DNA of 64,000 nt from Arthrobotrys musiformis (Eukaryota; Ascomycota; Orbiliomycetes; Orbiliales; Orbiliaceae): contig JAVHJL010000011.1 in NCBI GenBank assembly GCA_036971715.1, positions 1,550,001 through 1,614,000 of the forward strand, read 5' to 3'. Below the pieces are notes generated by a model. That model made no database searches and was not told the origin of the DNA. It saw nothing but the letters and a program-made list of their open reading frames with translations. Shown here piece by piece: positions 22,552 to 35,400 of this stretch. The position numbers were made by a program, and so were the translations under genes. Position 1 is the first letter of the stretch. Each line of letters begins with the position of its first letter.

Positions 22552-25176
22552 TCAGTCCCAGCCGAGCGAATTTTCAGACATCATGGGAGCTGAAATCTGG
22601 CCTCGAGCGCTGGTCTTGCTGCCCTTGCTACCGCGCTTGTCACTTCCGACGGGGGTAGTGGGGGTGGTTCTGCCATTGTTGAAGAAATGGGTGCTCATCA
22701 TTGGAGATAGAGCTCCGGACGAACGAGTATCCGACATTTGTGGCGGTTCAATTCCACCACCCGCGAGGGACTGAGACCGTCGATGGCTTAGTCGGTTTCG
22801 TCGGTAACGTTTGGCAAGGAAGTACATGGCTACACCGTAAAGAGCTGCTGCGCCGACCGATGCAATGCCAATTGTGACTGTTTTGGGTGTGGTTTTATCT
22901 TGAACGCCTCCCTTCGCGCTGTAGGGGTCTGCGCCGTCGATCTGGTCCGTACCGGCAGTGCTAGTAGCTTGGCTGCCGTCCACAATGTTGTCACCGTCCT
23001 TGACCCAAGATGGATCATTCGGATCACCGCCTCCCGAACTTCCAGTATTGCTAGGTGGCTTAAGTGCAATATCCTCACCTGGAATCAACGGAATCGAGGG
23101 ATCAATAGTGTTCATAAAGGCCTTGATCGTCGGGTTTCTGTTGTTATAGAGATCGGATAGCGGGATGTGGATATCGGTCGTAAGTTTATTCAACATAATG
23201 GTGGGAATATAAACCAATCCAAGAGTTACAATATAATCGAGTCCATCTGGCTGAAGGGGCTGCAGGCTGTGCATGCGAAGCTGGCTTCTGTCGACACCAA
23301 GACCATCCGCAAGGCCTTTCGGAAGGAAGTCACAAATTTGGGCGGCAGATTGGAGAGAATCGGAAACAAAGGCATAGTTGTACTCGCGAGTAAACCCTAT
23401 CTGGATGAGCGTCGAATTATCGGGTTCCTCTGGAACACCTCCGGGTGGTGTGATCGCTTCGGGCACGCCACTAGGAAGACTGGTTGGAACAACGGCGATG
23501 GAGCTTTGGTCAGATGCAGTCGGAGTGCCTTGAGTCACAAGGCTAGTTCCGAACCAAAGAGATGATGTATCAAGATCAGGCGGTGGAAGCTGGGTCTCGG
23601 ATGTGATTGTTGGCAGGGCATCAGTCAAAGAAACCGATGAAGGGTCGACTGAAGTAATGGTTGGTTCAAGGGTTGGCGTGGTTTCAACAGCCCCGGACGT
23701 TATTGAGGTCTCTGGTGGAATCACGGTGGAGTTTCCTAGAGCGGTTGTCGGATCAGGAATATCAGTGCCGGGCGCGGAGGTAACTCCATCACTAGTCGTG
23801 GCAACGTCTGAGGTCGGCAGACTTGTCGTGACGCCGGTTGGCGGAAGGTCTGTGATGACCGATGTTGGATCGCTAGTCGAATTTGATGGGAGATCGGTAG
23901 AAGGGATCACAGTTGTGTCTGGAGGCGGTGTCGTTTCAACTGGTGGTTCCGTCGTAGGAGCGCTTGGATCCGAGGTGGTCGTGTCGGCGGTTGGCTCGGC
24001 GGTTGGCTCGGTGGTAGTCGTGGTAGTGGGGACATCTGTCGGCTCGCTGGTTGGGTCATCCGTCGGCTCAGCTGTGGGATCGGATGTAGGCTCTTCGGTC
24101 GTGGTTGGGAGATCCGTTATCACGCTTGTGACATCTGGTACTGTAGTTGAGACTACGTCCGTAGCATTTGGAGGCAGAGTAGTAACATCCACGGACGATG
24201 TGACATCGGAAACAACCCCAGACAAAATGCTGGAAAGGACATCGTCTAGACCAGGTTTGCTCGTGGTGGTGGCCTCGGTGGTCGACTCTGGCGGAGCAGT
24301 CGTAGTTGGATCAGCGGTTGTCTCAGCATCTGTGGTTTCCTTAGTGCCAGAGGCAGTGGTTTCCGAGGTCTCCTTGGTCCCAGCGGATGTAGTGATTGCA
24401 TCTGCATCGCTAGAGGATGTTGAGGTGGAATCCTGTGGCAAAAGCGATGTGAGGATATCCGATAGGGTCTCAATGATTGGAATCTGAGAGCGTGTGGATG
24501 ACGAAGAAACAACCGACGTTGTCTCAGCCTCTGAGGTAGTGTCCGAGGTAGTCTCGACTGGAATTGGGGGCTGAACCGTCAGACTGGGAGTGTTAAGGCC
24601 GGTGGTAACGCCTGAGGTAACTGTCGGGCTGGGAATTGAGGTTGGCAAGGATAGATCTTCGCTGGACGTTGTTTCAGATCCTGGGTCGGTTGAGGACAAT
24701 GCGGGGGAAGAAGAAGAGGGTGGGGAGGAAGAAGAAGCATCATCTGCCTGTGAAGTTGTGGAAGCTGCGGTTGTTGATGTATCCTTGGTAGTAGTAGTCT
24801 CAGCGGAGGTAGTGGTGACGGCAGGTTCGGAGCTTGTAGCAGTGGTGGTGGTGGTATCTCCTCCTCCAAGAACACCTGATTCGATTGACGAAAGGGCATC
24901 ATCAAGGTTAATGGTCGACTTGGAAGTGGTTGTCAGTGGTGGCAACGTAGTAGAAGATGTTGTCGAGGAGGTTGTCTCAGATTCAATTGGGATGATAGTA
25001 TCATTGAGGACAGGAAGCTGGCGCTTCAACTTCAATTTCTCGACATCGCTAATGTCTGGTCGGCCTCCTGCAGCACGTGCATGAGGGTGGGGGTGGGGAC
25101 GAGCATGAGCGAATGCAAGGGTGGGTGCCAGAATTGGGAAGAGGCAGACCAGGAACGTGGTACTGGGTGGCTTCAT
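22552..25176 (-). CDS. MSB2: Msb2-like signalling mucin (single-pass membrane sensor)
   Basis: This 874-aa single-exon gene has the layout of Msb2/MsbA mucins, which sit at the cell surface upstream of Cdc42-dependent MAP-kinase pathways for filamentous growth, osmotic and wall stress. A signal peptide (hydrophobic VCLFPILAPTLAFAHA) is followed by a His-rich stretch and a dibasic LKLKRQLP site. A very long Ser/Thr/Pro/Ala mucin region (about 45–560) follows, with TTT, SSS and PTxxPT runs expected to be heavily O-glycosylated. A conserved extracellular domain (about 590–710) holds REYNYAFVSDSLQSAAQI, FLPKGLADGL, LVYIPTIML and LSDLYNNRNP. One TM helix is near 765–788 (IGIASVGAAALYGVAMYFLA), then a basic cytoplasmic tail of about 85 aa. 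The organisation and the membrane-proximal block support Msb2 over a generic Ser/Thr-rich wall protein. Confidence 0.87.
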   Translation of the reverse strand: MKPPSTTFLVCLFPILAPTLAFAHARPHPHPHARAAGGRPDISDVEKLKLKRQLPVLNDTIIPIESETTSSTTSSTTLPPLTTTSKSTINLDDALSSIESGVLGGGDTTTTTATSSEPAVTTTSAETTTTKDTSTTAASTTSQADDASSSSPPSSSSPALSSTDPGSETTSSEDLSLPTSIPSPTVTSGVTTGLNTPSLTVQPPIPVETTSDTTSEAETTSVVSSSSTRSQIPIIETLSDILTSLLPQDSTSTSSSDADAITTSAGTKETSETTASGTKETTDAETTADPTTTAPPESTTEATTTSKPGLDDVLSSILSGVVSDVTSSVDVTTLPPNATDVVSTTVPDVTSVITDLPTTTEEPTSDPTAEPTDDPTSEPTDVPTTTTTTEPTAEPTADTTTSDPSAPTTEPPVETTPPPDTTVIPSTDLPSNSTSDPTSVITDLPPTGVTTSLPTSDVATTSDGVTSAPGTDIPDPTTALGNSTVIPPETSITSGAVETTPTLEPTITSVDPSSVSLTDALPTITSETQLPPPDLDTSSLWFGTSLVTQGTPTASDQSSIAVVPTSLPSGVPEAITPPGGVPEEPDNSTLIQIGFTREYNYAFVSDSLQSAAQICDFLPKGLADGLGVDRSQLRMHSLQPLQPDGLDYIVTLGLVYIPTIMLNKLTTDIHIPLSDLYNNRNPTIKAFMNTIDPSIPLIPGEDIALKPPSNTGSSGGGDPNDPSWVKDGDNIVDGSQATSTAGTDQIDGADPYSAKGGVQDKTTPKTVTIGIASVGAAALYGVAMYFLAKRYRRNRLSHRRSQSLAGGGIEPPQMSDTRSSGALSPMMSTHFFNNGRTTPTTPVGSDKRGSKGSKTSARGQISAPMMSENSLGWD

Positions 25177-26310
25177 CTTGATTTGGGAGAAGCTGCAAGG
25201 AGAGTAACGGGATTAGCATGCTTGTATCGCGACTGCATACTCAAAACAGGCAAGGAATCCACCTGTTCCTCCAATCCAATTGGGCGATAACTAACTTACT
25301 TGATTGTAATCTTTGGAACGGGTTAGAACATGAAACTCGGGGCTTGATGCAAAGATACGGATGGATAGAAATCAAGATAGTTCTGATATCAACTATGAGC
25401 GGCGAACGACAACAAGGGAGAAGAGAGAAAGAGTTAGCGGCTGATCAGGAGGGTTGGCAACGGCCGGGTGCTGGAGGTGGTTTACATACCAGAACCTTAT
25501 AAGGTCAGGAGAATGAGCGGATCAAGTTGTTCGAACTGGACCAGGAAGGTGCGTTAGCGGTCGTGATTGCAATTGCGACGGCTGCGAAAGAGCAGAGAAA
25601 GATTATATGAATACGAGGTGGTTATGATGATGATTGTGATGGAGGCTATGGAAAGGATGGGTGGATCTACAACTACCGCTACAACTGCAGCGACTGGTAG
25701 ACGGATGTGATGGGATGGTGGGATGGTGATGATGGTGATGATGGGGGGTATACAGGTACTGTACCTTCTGGCTGGATGGGGTTTCAAATGAGTGGACGGC
25801 GAAGGACAACAGTCTCCGCCAGAATAAAAAAAATCAGGTTAAAAGCTGATGATATTGATCAAGGAACGACGACGAATATAAAAATAAATAAAATAAAAAT
25901 AAAAACAACGGAATCAGAATCTAGAGATTCTGTAAAAGAGTGACTGTGAATGTTCTCATAGACAACGAGAAGGAGCTGTTGGGTCGAATTGGAGCAGGGA
26001 CTGTCGAATCCCAGCCGAGATCTATATCCAGAAAGTCGTCAAGTAAGCTTCGGTTCAGTTCAGTTCAAATCACTCGACGGTATACGACAGAAGCAAGTGT
26101 GTCTTTGCAGTTCGGCCGTCCAGCGGTATCGTTCACATGTCCATCAATGGGCATCGAGATATCGACAAGTATCAATCAATCAAAGGGGGAGGAGGAAGAG
26201 GAGGAAGAGGAGGATAGGCCGGTATCGATATTTGGTTCGGACGGCGATTCCAGATAGCCGGTCCTCCAACTGTTTCTCCTCTGCCGCTGTCGCTGTCGAC
26301 TCTGCGAGCC

Positions 26311-26353
26311 CAATCCAATCCAGTCCAGTCCAGTCCGGTCCAGTCCAATCCAG
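26311..26353. repeat. TCCAG/TCCAA pentanucleotide tandem repeat
   Basis: About eight copies of a 5-bp unit (TCCAA or TCCAG, one TCCGG) in direct array, non-coding, upstream of the MSB2-like gene. Confidence 0.7.
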
Positions 26354-27920
26354 CCGACTTATGGTTCAGCGTTCTTCAAATGGTATATAGACGGCTCTCC
26401 TGGAGACGACAAGAACCAGGTATTTCTCCTCCAACGATGCCTTCGATCCCTTTTTTTCTTCTCTTCTTTTATCGGCTTTTCCCTACCCCCAGTTTGCTTC
26501 CTTGTCGTCTTATTTTCTTTGATTTACTTCCTCTTTCTAACCAATGTTGCTTTTCCAGAAAGTCGTGTTGTTGGAAGTCGTCGTCATCATCATGAGATTG
26601 GGGATGTCGATGCCGCAAAAGAAAAGGAATAAAACGACTGATCCGGTACCAAAGGAGATCGAACTGACGCAAGGGGGGAAAGCGTGGACAAGAAAGGGCT
26701 TCGGCTTACCTTGCAAGAAAGAACTGACCAACACCAATTACCTACGGTCTACAGAAAGAAGATCGCGATGTCAGAGTAAGGAGGGAAATGGCGGGTCATA
26801 AGGAGGCGAGGGGGAAAAGCGAGGAATGTATGGACGTATGTATTGGGCCCAAAAGGAACAAGAGCAGTAACAAGTGAGAGGCCTCCCACCTTTTGTTTTT
26901 CCTGCTTTCCAAAATTAATAGCACGACTAATGTTATGGACAAAGCATGACCCAGAAATGGACATCAAAGAGAGGACACTAAGCTTCTGTTGTTAGTGTGA
27001 GCAACCTAGCATGGGAAGACTTTCCAGGAACAGGAACAAGGGGAAGCGCACTAAATTGCCATCCTTCTGCGAGCGCAATTTTAATAGAAGGGTGGGTGAC
27101 TTTTCCACCACCCGGAAATTACACACGGGCTGTGTGCTGAGGGTGTAAAAAAGGGGCGCTGCAGCCTCAAATTCGCCAAACGGCCCCTGCACATCTCTCG
27201 TCAGTCGACTACTTGCATACGACATTGCGTCTGGATAGTTGAGCAGTGTTTATGTATGTGCTTGGCTTGGTCTATTCACAGACCAAACCATCTTCCACCG
27301 TGTGCGGACAACAAAACAGACCCACGCTCATTTCAACGGCGGCAGAAAGGTTCTTGCTTTTCTCTTCGCCAACAGACGGAGCACGCTGATCACTTGGTGA
27401 GCCGTATCAGTCAAATTATCATCGATCGGTCAGACAGGTCTGTCAAGTTAACTAGTCAGCCAGGAGACTTTGTCCATTCACAAATGGAAAGGAAACATAG
27501 TACATCCCTTCTTTGGAAAGGGTCTCGTCATGCAGGAACATTCACAGCAAATGCATTTTCCTTCCTTTTCCTCCAGAGTTTTTTATTTTTATTTTTATTC
27601 TTATTTTTATTATTCCCCATAGTATTTTTTTCTTCCTGTTGCTTCACATTCGAGACAGCCTTTCTCCAAAAAAGAAGAGGGCTGTGGAAGCCGCCTCCGC
27701 TCGGCCGCTATTCCCCTGCAGGCCGTTTGAGGCATGGATACCCCAGTCAAACCTGGATCCAAATTGATGAGACGCTTGTGTTTCTCAAAATTTCCCCTCA
27801 CACTCTCGCTGCAAACAGACATGGACATCCATACATAGTCCCAGTAGGTACTGTAGGAAGCAAGCAATCGCTTGGTAGTTAGGGCCGTTCGTGGTTGATT
27901 CGATGGTGTGGAAGTCTGTA

Positions 27921-27946
27921 TTTTTTTTTTTTTTTTTTTTTTTTTT
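27921..27946 (+). repeat. Poly-T tract of 26 nt
   Basis: Uninterrupted T26 in intergenic DNA. Its exact length may be affected by sequencing or polymerase slippage. Confidence 0.8.
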
Positions 27947-29524
27947 CAAATCCAACATGGGAATATCACTGCTACGTTGGCAGTTGGACCCTTTCCACAT
28001 AGGTACATACATGTACTCGAATATATCAAGGCGACGAAGATGGGTCTCAAGTATCCCAACAGCGAATTAACCGACGGCAAGACGCTCGTCCCATCGCCAG
28101 AGGTAAGGTATTCTTGGATGTTACATAGTTTGTTAACGTGGCAAGTTGAATTCGTGAAATGGGACAAAAATGGACACAACCCTGGCCGCCAACTGCGGTG
28201 TTAATCGATAAAACTTGTTGGAATGGGAAAGAACAAAGATCGAGGGTTGTTTCTATTTCCATTTTTTTGTTTTATTTTATTTCCGTTTCTACTACTATGA
28301 ATACTTCATAGGTATTTTGGGGTGAGACCTCAAGAAAGAGAGAGAGGGGAGGAGAGAAAGAGAGAGCCGCGAATTGCGAGTGTTCGAGACCCTTGTATGG
28401 ATGTCTTTTGTTACGTCGACATGTCGGACGTTGAAACAGACCAAAGCTTACATCGACGACTGGAGAAGGCTCGACTCGGTCAGGTGCATGGTTACTCAGA
28501 ATCCGTGTGAACCCGCAAGGCTAAGAACTTACTATACATATATCCTTAGCTAGCCTGGATTCCTCTATCGATACGAGTGCAAGTGTTCAAGGCGGCACTC
28601 GACATGGAACCTGCTGGCTTGTGTCTACTACATAGTTGTAGTTGTAGCACACACACACGCGCGCACATCAAAAGGAAGAGATAGGGACTTTACTTCTTCA
28701 AGACTAAGTGGGTACTTGCGTGCATGCCGTCTTGCGTCACAGGAAGAACGAAGGCCATCGAAAAACGGGTGCTCGTCAGGCACAGCTGAGGCCAAACGTT
28801 ACTGGCTCTCCTCGATTGGGAAATCGCTAACGCAATTGGCCATGTTTGGTGCGCAGCCAATCACAGCGCGGCTGGATCCAAAAACGGAGAAGCAAATGAT
28901 GTCAAACCAGAAACCTCTTAGCGGCCAGCCAGTCGGTCCTTTGGTCGGCCGATTTCCGAGGTTAAGTCAACGGGTGCAGATGCACAGATGCAGAGATGTT
29001 CGAAGGCGGGGCAGAGTGGAATTGAATCGAACAGCAACATCGTACGATTTGTGCAGCTTCGAGGACACATAAAAGTACCAAGTAGATGTCTGTAAAAGAA
29101 TGCCGGGTGAAATTTCCCTCAGCAGAAAGCTGCCAGTTGCCACTAGCTCAATACCGACTGAAGTCTCAAAATTTTTTAACCCTTCTTCCCCGTGATGTGA
29201 TGCGATCGGTCTCATGTCCGAAAGGGCCCTTTAGCTTTTCCCGGACCTTCCTTCTTATTCTTCTTTTCCCTCCTCTCGACCTGCTTAGGTGTTTCTTAGT
29301 CAACTTTATAGCTTTGAAGAGTATTATTACCTATGCATATGTTCGCAGACAATCAATAGCAACAAATCCATCGAAGATTCTATTTCGCACCTCGACAACA
29401 CCAACAACAACAACAACGACGACACTACACTGACTGCACTACACCATACTATACCATATACCATATGCATACTATACATACAATACAATCGTACCTAGCA
29501 TAACAAAGAGAAGCAAGAAGGAAA

Positions 29525-31684
29525 ATGGAGCCCGTGGCCATGAGGATATCCGCCTCGGCCACCGCCTCGACTCTCCAGCTGCAGCGAGCACTTCTCACTC
29601 CCCGTTCGAGCATCCGGCCTCGAAAACTGCAATCTGCGTGTGATCGATGCCATCGTCCTGTCGTCGCCAGAAATGCAACACATTCGTCTTCATCAACACG
29701 GCCCTTCTCCACCGCACCGGTATCATGCCAGGCAAGGAAGCCTCGGCCGCTCAATATGAGCTCTCCGGCAGTTTCTATCCAGAAGAGAGGAGCCATGGCT
29801 CAGGCTGTGTCACAGGAGGTAGAGGAGGGTATGCTTTTTTTTTTTTTTTTTTTTTTTTGTTTCCCCTCCAGTATGACAAAAGGAAGGAAGGAAGCTAAAT
29901 ATGTGACTGTATCACAACAGATTACTACCCCGAGCAGCCAGAGTCGGAGCCCTCCCAGGACCCAGGACCTATTGATAAGTACAAGGAGCTTGTTAGTGAG
30001 GGGAAACTTCGTGATGACGACCATCAAAGAAGTAAGTACCCCTCAAGTACCCACGCTACCTGCAACCACATACAACAGGACAGCCAAATCATCTACATTT
30101 AGTTGGATTGAGGAGCTAACAGAATTTTCTCTCTCTCTCTTTTGTTTTTTCGCTCGTCGAAAACAGAGATCGTGGTCAAGTTACAAGACTTGCATGACCA
30201 ACTCGGCAAATACGAACCCCCTGTCGTGGTCCATCCACACATCGAGCCGCCCAGCCAGAAGAAAGGATTGGTAAGAACTAAAATACTCATTCACGCATGT
30301 CGTTACATACATACATGTCACCTAAGGACGCTGTGTAACTGACCAAGAGCCAAATATTCAAGCTGTCGTCCTTCTTTGGTTCCACGAAGGATCCTAAAGC
30401 CGACCAAGACAAGCAGAGTCGAGAAGGCAATGTCATGTTCTCCTATGACACCTCAATCGCCCCAAAGATATTTGACCTCTCCGGTCTTTTCCAGCAAAAG
30501 ACAATTATCCCCAAGACCGAATATGATCCAGATAATACCCCTCTCGGCCTATATCTCCATGGTGATGTCGGATCGGGCAAAACCATGCTCATGAACATGT
30601 TTTACCTCACCCTTCCGCCGAACATTCTCCGAAAAAAGCGCATACATTTCAATGCATTCATGCAGGATGTCCACCGACGGATGCACAAGGAAAAAATGAA
30701 ACATGGGTCCTCATTCGACGCATTGCCGTTTGTTGCCGCCGACCTTGCAGAAGAAGCGAGCGTGTTGTGCTTTGACGAATTCCAATGTACCGATGTTGCC
30801 GACGCTATGATATTGCGACGGCTTCTGGAGGAAATGATATCACATGGCGTCGTTATGGTAGCAACATCCAATAGGCATCCCAATGACCTCTACAAAAACG
30901 GTATCCAGCGGGAGTCCTTCATCCCTTGCATTAAACTCCTCCAAACCCGCCTTGAGGTACTCAACCTTGACTCCCCGACAGACTACCGCAAGATAGCCCG
31001 TCCCCCATCCGGCGTTTATCATTCTGGACTTGACGCCGCCGCCGTGGCGCATGCAAACAAATGGTTCTCGTACCTCGGCGACCCGAAGGACCCATCGCAC
31101 CCGGACACCAAAATAATATGGGGCCGTGAAATCAGAATCCCGTCAGCCAGCGGGAGAGCTGCCAGGTTCGACTTTCAAGATATCTGCGGCAAGCCAACCA
31201 GTGCGGCGGATTATCTCGAGTTAACGCGGCACTACGATGCGTTCGTCGTAGAAAACATCCCCGCAATGGATATCAATACGAGAGACGTAGCCCGCAGGTT
31301 CATCACATTTATCGATTCGATATATGAAGCCAAGGTTAGTAACCAAGCCTCTGCCATGAATTTGCTATACATTTTTCTCCTGCTAATAGCTTAATTTTAC
31401 ACCCACAGGCGGCCCTTGTCCTCACCTCCGAGGTCCCAATTAGCCATATATTTATCGCAGACCGAAAGCTCGCCCACTCTACGGGTGGCCAACAAAACAG
31501 CTCCGGCTCCCAAGGCCTCAGTCCCGCTATGCGAATGCTAATGGATGATCTCGGAATGAATATGGATACATTAAAGGAAAGCAGCATTTTTACTGGTGAC
31601 GAAGAAAGGTTTGCATTTGCAAGAGCGCTTAGTAGACTTAGCGAGATGGCCAGTTCTTTTTGGATTGAAAATAGAGGTAATTAG
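29525..31684 (+). CDS. AFG1: AFG1/LACE1-family mitochondrial ATPase
   Basis: Afg1 is an AAA-like P-loop ATPase of the mitochondrial inner membrane linked to quality control of respiratory-chain subunits. Exons are 29525–29828, 29921–30031, 30167–30270, 30363–31334 and 31409–31684, giving 588 aa. An Arg/Ser-rich presequence without early acidic residues occupies about the first 85 residues. The ATPase core shows GLYLHGDVGSGKTMLMNMF (Walker A), HFNAFMQDVHRR, VLCFDEFQCTDVADAMIL (Walker B), VMVATSNRHPNDLYKNG, FIPCIKLL and the C-terminal HIFIADRKLAH and DEERFAFARALSRLSEM. Acceptors at 30347 and 30362 are both in phase, so a 5-residue alternative exists. The first intron carries a T24 tract. Confidence 0.93.
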
Positions 31685-32449
31685 AGTGAGGCGTAGGTGG
31701 TAGGCGGTTTTGTGAATTTGCATGCGCACATGGGTGGCGTTTTCCCTGTAAATATATTTCCATTTTGCGATCGGTAAAGAATAATCGGACCCATTGAATG
31801 ATTTAGGATATTATGTACACTAGATCGCTCGCGCCGATTACTTGGGAGTACTTGGTATAGATATGGAAGTAATTACTATCAAACGTTTCCAGCAACAATT
31901 TACTAAATATAGAATGGGCTATGCATGATCCTGATTTACAAATTAGCTAAGGTGCAAAGGTCATGCTTAATAGATGGAATGCAAACAAGGAAACCCTGAG
32001 GTAGGTAAGCTAGTGGGATGAATTGATAAAATTGACATTACGCGAGCGCGCTCAAAAGAAACCATAACAGTACTGCTTTGAACAAAGCTGGTGGGCGTGA
32101 TAGAGGAGGTGGTGCACTTATGTGTAGAACCCGTGGGTCGGGTGGCCATGGCCGTACTTACATAAGTGAACCTCGATTCAATGTTCAGGAAATACAGGGA
32201 AATTTACCTCGACCTGGAGATGAAATCCAACTTCTCGAATAAGGAAAAAAGGTCTCCGAACAGAGACGAAAGTCAGAGAGGATTAAGAATTAAAAGGAAG
32301 AAAAAAAAGATGCTATTCCGAACGCCGATAACTCCAGATTGCCTTTGGATAAGTGGCCGTTGAAGGCCGGCTCACTTGATCGAACTCAGGCGCAAAAATA
32401 TCTCTTCAAAAAAGCCCGCATGAAACCTGAACCCTTCGCTTGGTTTTAT
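31685..32449. other. Intergenic, convergent 3' ends of AFG1 and chitin synthase
   Basis: AT-rich flank of two convergent genes. No gene is recognised. Confidence 0.55.
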
Positions 32450-35400
32450 TTATCGGCGTAGTTTGCTCGATATAGCACTCTTGAGACTACTTCCACCTCC
32501 AATTTTCCAGGCAGGCTTTCTTAACTTATTCAAAGGGTTTGAGTTTGGTTCCCTCTTCATCTTGTATCGTCCTTGCACAAGCATGTGGACGATATTTATG
32601 ACGCCAAAGGCACATGATCCGATTGCTCGGAATGCCGCAAGACCGGCGACAGACCACAAAATGACTACGGGGAAAGGTATTAGAGCCCTACTCTACCATT
32701 TGTACATTAAAGATAGGAAGGGCGTGAACTTACAAGTCAGGTAAAAGTTATCACCGACATGGTCAGTGCTGTAAGCTTCTGTGATTCCCATCGCGAGAAG
32801 CCCGTTGGCAATAATCCAAGATATAACCACATAGGTTCTAACATTTTTGTAGTAGTCCTCTTTGAGCTGATTTGGGTTTGGTGGGTCTGATGGAACTTCC
32901 ACTCGATCGCGAAGATTCCTTAGGGCTTCGTCATATCCTGAGTCGATATCAAGCTGTTCAGATGGAAGCTCGATATTGACGATGTCGTCCTTTTCTTTGA
33001 CTACAGCGCCCAAATCAGTGTTGACAACGTTGTCGCCCTTCGTGCCCCAAGTAACGTCGTGTGTATTGCAAAAGGCATAAATTTGCAGTGTGCAGATGTA
33101 AGACGGCAACATCGCGAAATACTGGGCGGACGATGTAATCATATGCCATGGCTCTAGATATAAGATGGACATCAAGAAGTAGAGACCAACTGTAGAGCAG
33201 ATTGAGACGACCATGTTCATAAGTAGATTCTTCCCGGGTTCGAAACTATCCGTGCTACTCGTAACCGTTCTGATTACCAAATAGAAACCGATAGAGGTGG
33301 TATACGCCATAATAAAACCAAATATAACCATCGACCAAAAGAACAGGCGTTTCGCGCTAGGGTATAATATGTTAGTTTAGGGGGCACAAAATGTTATGGT
33401 TCTTTTTTTTTGAGACCTACCCCTGTGGCCTATTTCCTAAGGAGAGGATAAATTGTATGCAGATAAGGAGGGTAATGGTGAATTTCATAAAGATGAAAAT
33501 TCTCTTACCCCAGCCGTGGCCGAAAGGATCTATGGCAGGGTCTGTAAGCGCGCCGGCTACGAAGTAGAATGTGAGGTAGAAGTTCGCCTAGAATAGAAGG
33601 ATAAGCATATAAAGTGACGAAAGGAATTCGACCAGGAAACCTACCAAAGAAAAGAACGTGAACAAGAGGGAAATGAACTGGTAAAAAAATTCAACATGCA
33701 GAAGTATTTTGCGAATAATAGAGTGATCTGTCTGCCATATCTGTTTGAAGTGGCTTAAACTGTAAATCGCGGCGAAGAAGGCACCATTGAGCCATCTACG
33801 ACGTTGGGAAACAAATTCCGGGACGGCATCTGCAAGAGATGTTTGTTAGATTATGATAGAAACCTGCCGACGGGAGCGCTATACTAACCTGGCACATCTG
33901 TTTCGCCTGTTGCACTCTTAACATACTTCAAGACCCATCTCTCTCCTCGCTTTGCGACCAATTCCCAGCACAAAATACGATCCTCTGCCAAGTACATATT
34001 GGCAGTGAAAACATCTGCATCTCGTCCATGCAGCGTCTCCCCCTTGAAGTATTGGCTAAGTGGACCATGTCCAGTGACGGGGTCATTCTGAAGGGCATGG
34101 TACCGATACGCCGAGAACGCACCCGGTAAAACCGTAATATACCCGAAAACCGACTCGAGGGGCTTGTCGAGGATATTGGATATCTTGTACTCGAAATTCT
34201 GGGACGCTACAAGCGGGCTAAGCAAAGCCGAACCGCCCTTACCAGTCATGGCCTTGATCTCTCCGCAAGCACCAGCAACGTTGGAATTTGTATCAAAAGC
34301 TTTCCACAAGTGGTAGAGGGACGTAGCGCCGGGGCGTGTTCCAACATCCAACAATATACAAACGTTGGGCTCCAGGCGAGCACTAACGGCATTAAAGAAC
34401 CAACGATGCGAGTTCAGCTTCTTCGAGTTTTTTTCCTTGAGGCAGAAAATAGTTTGGACCGGGACGATGCCTTTTTCAGCTCCCTTGAATTTCAAGTCGG
34501 CATCTAAAGACACTTGTGTCGTGTATTCGTAGACGTGGGCCGTGACCTCCCGACCATTAACTAAGTTCTTCGCAATACCATCTTGGTAACAACCCATCGC
34601 AGCTAAAGCATCTAGGACTCGAGGATGGATCTTTTTGCGACCGTCAGCAACGATGCAAACAACAATCTTCTGCCATCCATCTTTCCCCCAGACTCTAGAT
34701 TTGCTACGAGAACACATATGAGCAATATTTCTCATTACTCCGTGCATTGTTCGTGTAAAGCAAATTTCGTCCTCATTATACATCGTGACGCAAATGCAGA
34801 GTTCCGTATCTCGTTTTAGAATATTTTGCCGTAGTTGGTAGCCTCGATTGATAAAATCATCGGGGTCACAGGTTACAGCCGTATATCTCATAGATGTGTA
34901 CTCCTCTTCATCTCGGCGAGGAAGAAAGGAGTGCAAAATCGATGGAATTTTACATTCGAGAATAAGCTCGCCGTTGATAAGGCGGACCTGTTTCTGAGAT
35001 TTCTGGGCTTTTCGCCGCCTCTCCATTGCCCCGTTTGGAGCAGGCCCGTAGTGCTGGCCACCGGCTTCGATGGCCGCCTCACCAAGGTCCTCCTCACCGA
35101 GCTTTCGATAAATGTCGTCGTCGTCGGCCTCTATAGTGACAGTGTTGTCGGTATCGTATGAAGTCGTGCTTAGACTTGATTTGTGAGACTTTAGTGCCGG
35201 TTTACCGTCCCTCCGGTCCTCGAAAACACTCTCATCCTCCTCTCCATCGTCGTCGTAATCATCAGAATCATCATCGTCATCATAAGAGTCCGTTTCATAA
35301 GTCTCTGCCGATGTGCTTGCGAGAGAACTGAAATCGTCCCGATGGTCCTGTTTTTTCGAGAAAAGCGGCTGTGGTCGAGGGAGCGGCCGAGAATCTGCAG

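Larger units (their letters stand above)
25177..29524. other. 4.3-kb gene-poor divergent region between the MSB2-like gene and AFG1
   Basis: No supported gene was found. Contents: a palindrome AACCTTATAAGGT near 25495, trinucleotide-like GATGAT/GGTGAT runs at 25625–25745, a GAGGAAGAG run at 26190–26213, TCCAG tandem repeats at 26311–26353, a poly-T of 26 at 27921–27946, a GA-rich tract at 28335–28370, a CA/CG-alternating stretch at 28649–28667, and a CAA-rich leader before AFG1. ORFs of up to 208 codons exist but have low-complexity translations and no family signal. The left part may be a long leader and regulatory region of the mucin gene. Confidence 0.55.

Noticed and set aside
23603..24487. 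294-codon ORF on the plus strand opposite the Msb2-like gene
   Set aside because: The Val/Gly/Ser-rich translation is the reverse complement of Ser/Thr/Pro mucin repeats, not an independent gene.
27256..27882. 208-codon ORF in the 4.3-kb spacer
   Set aside because: Its translation includes a poly-Phe/Leu run from T-rich DNA, and it has no domain, no clean splice sites and no family signal.
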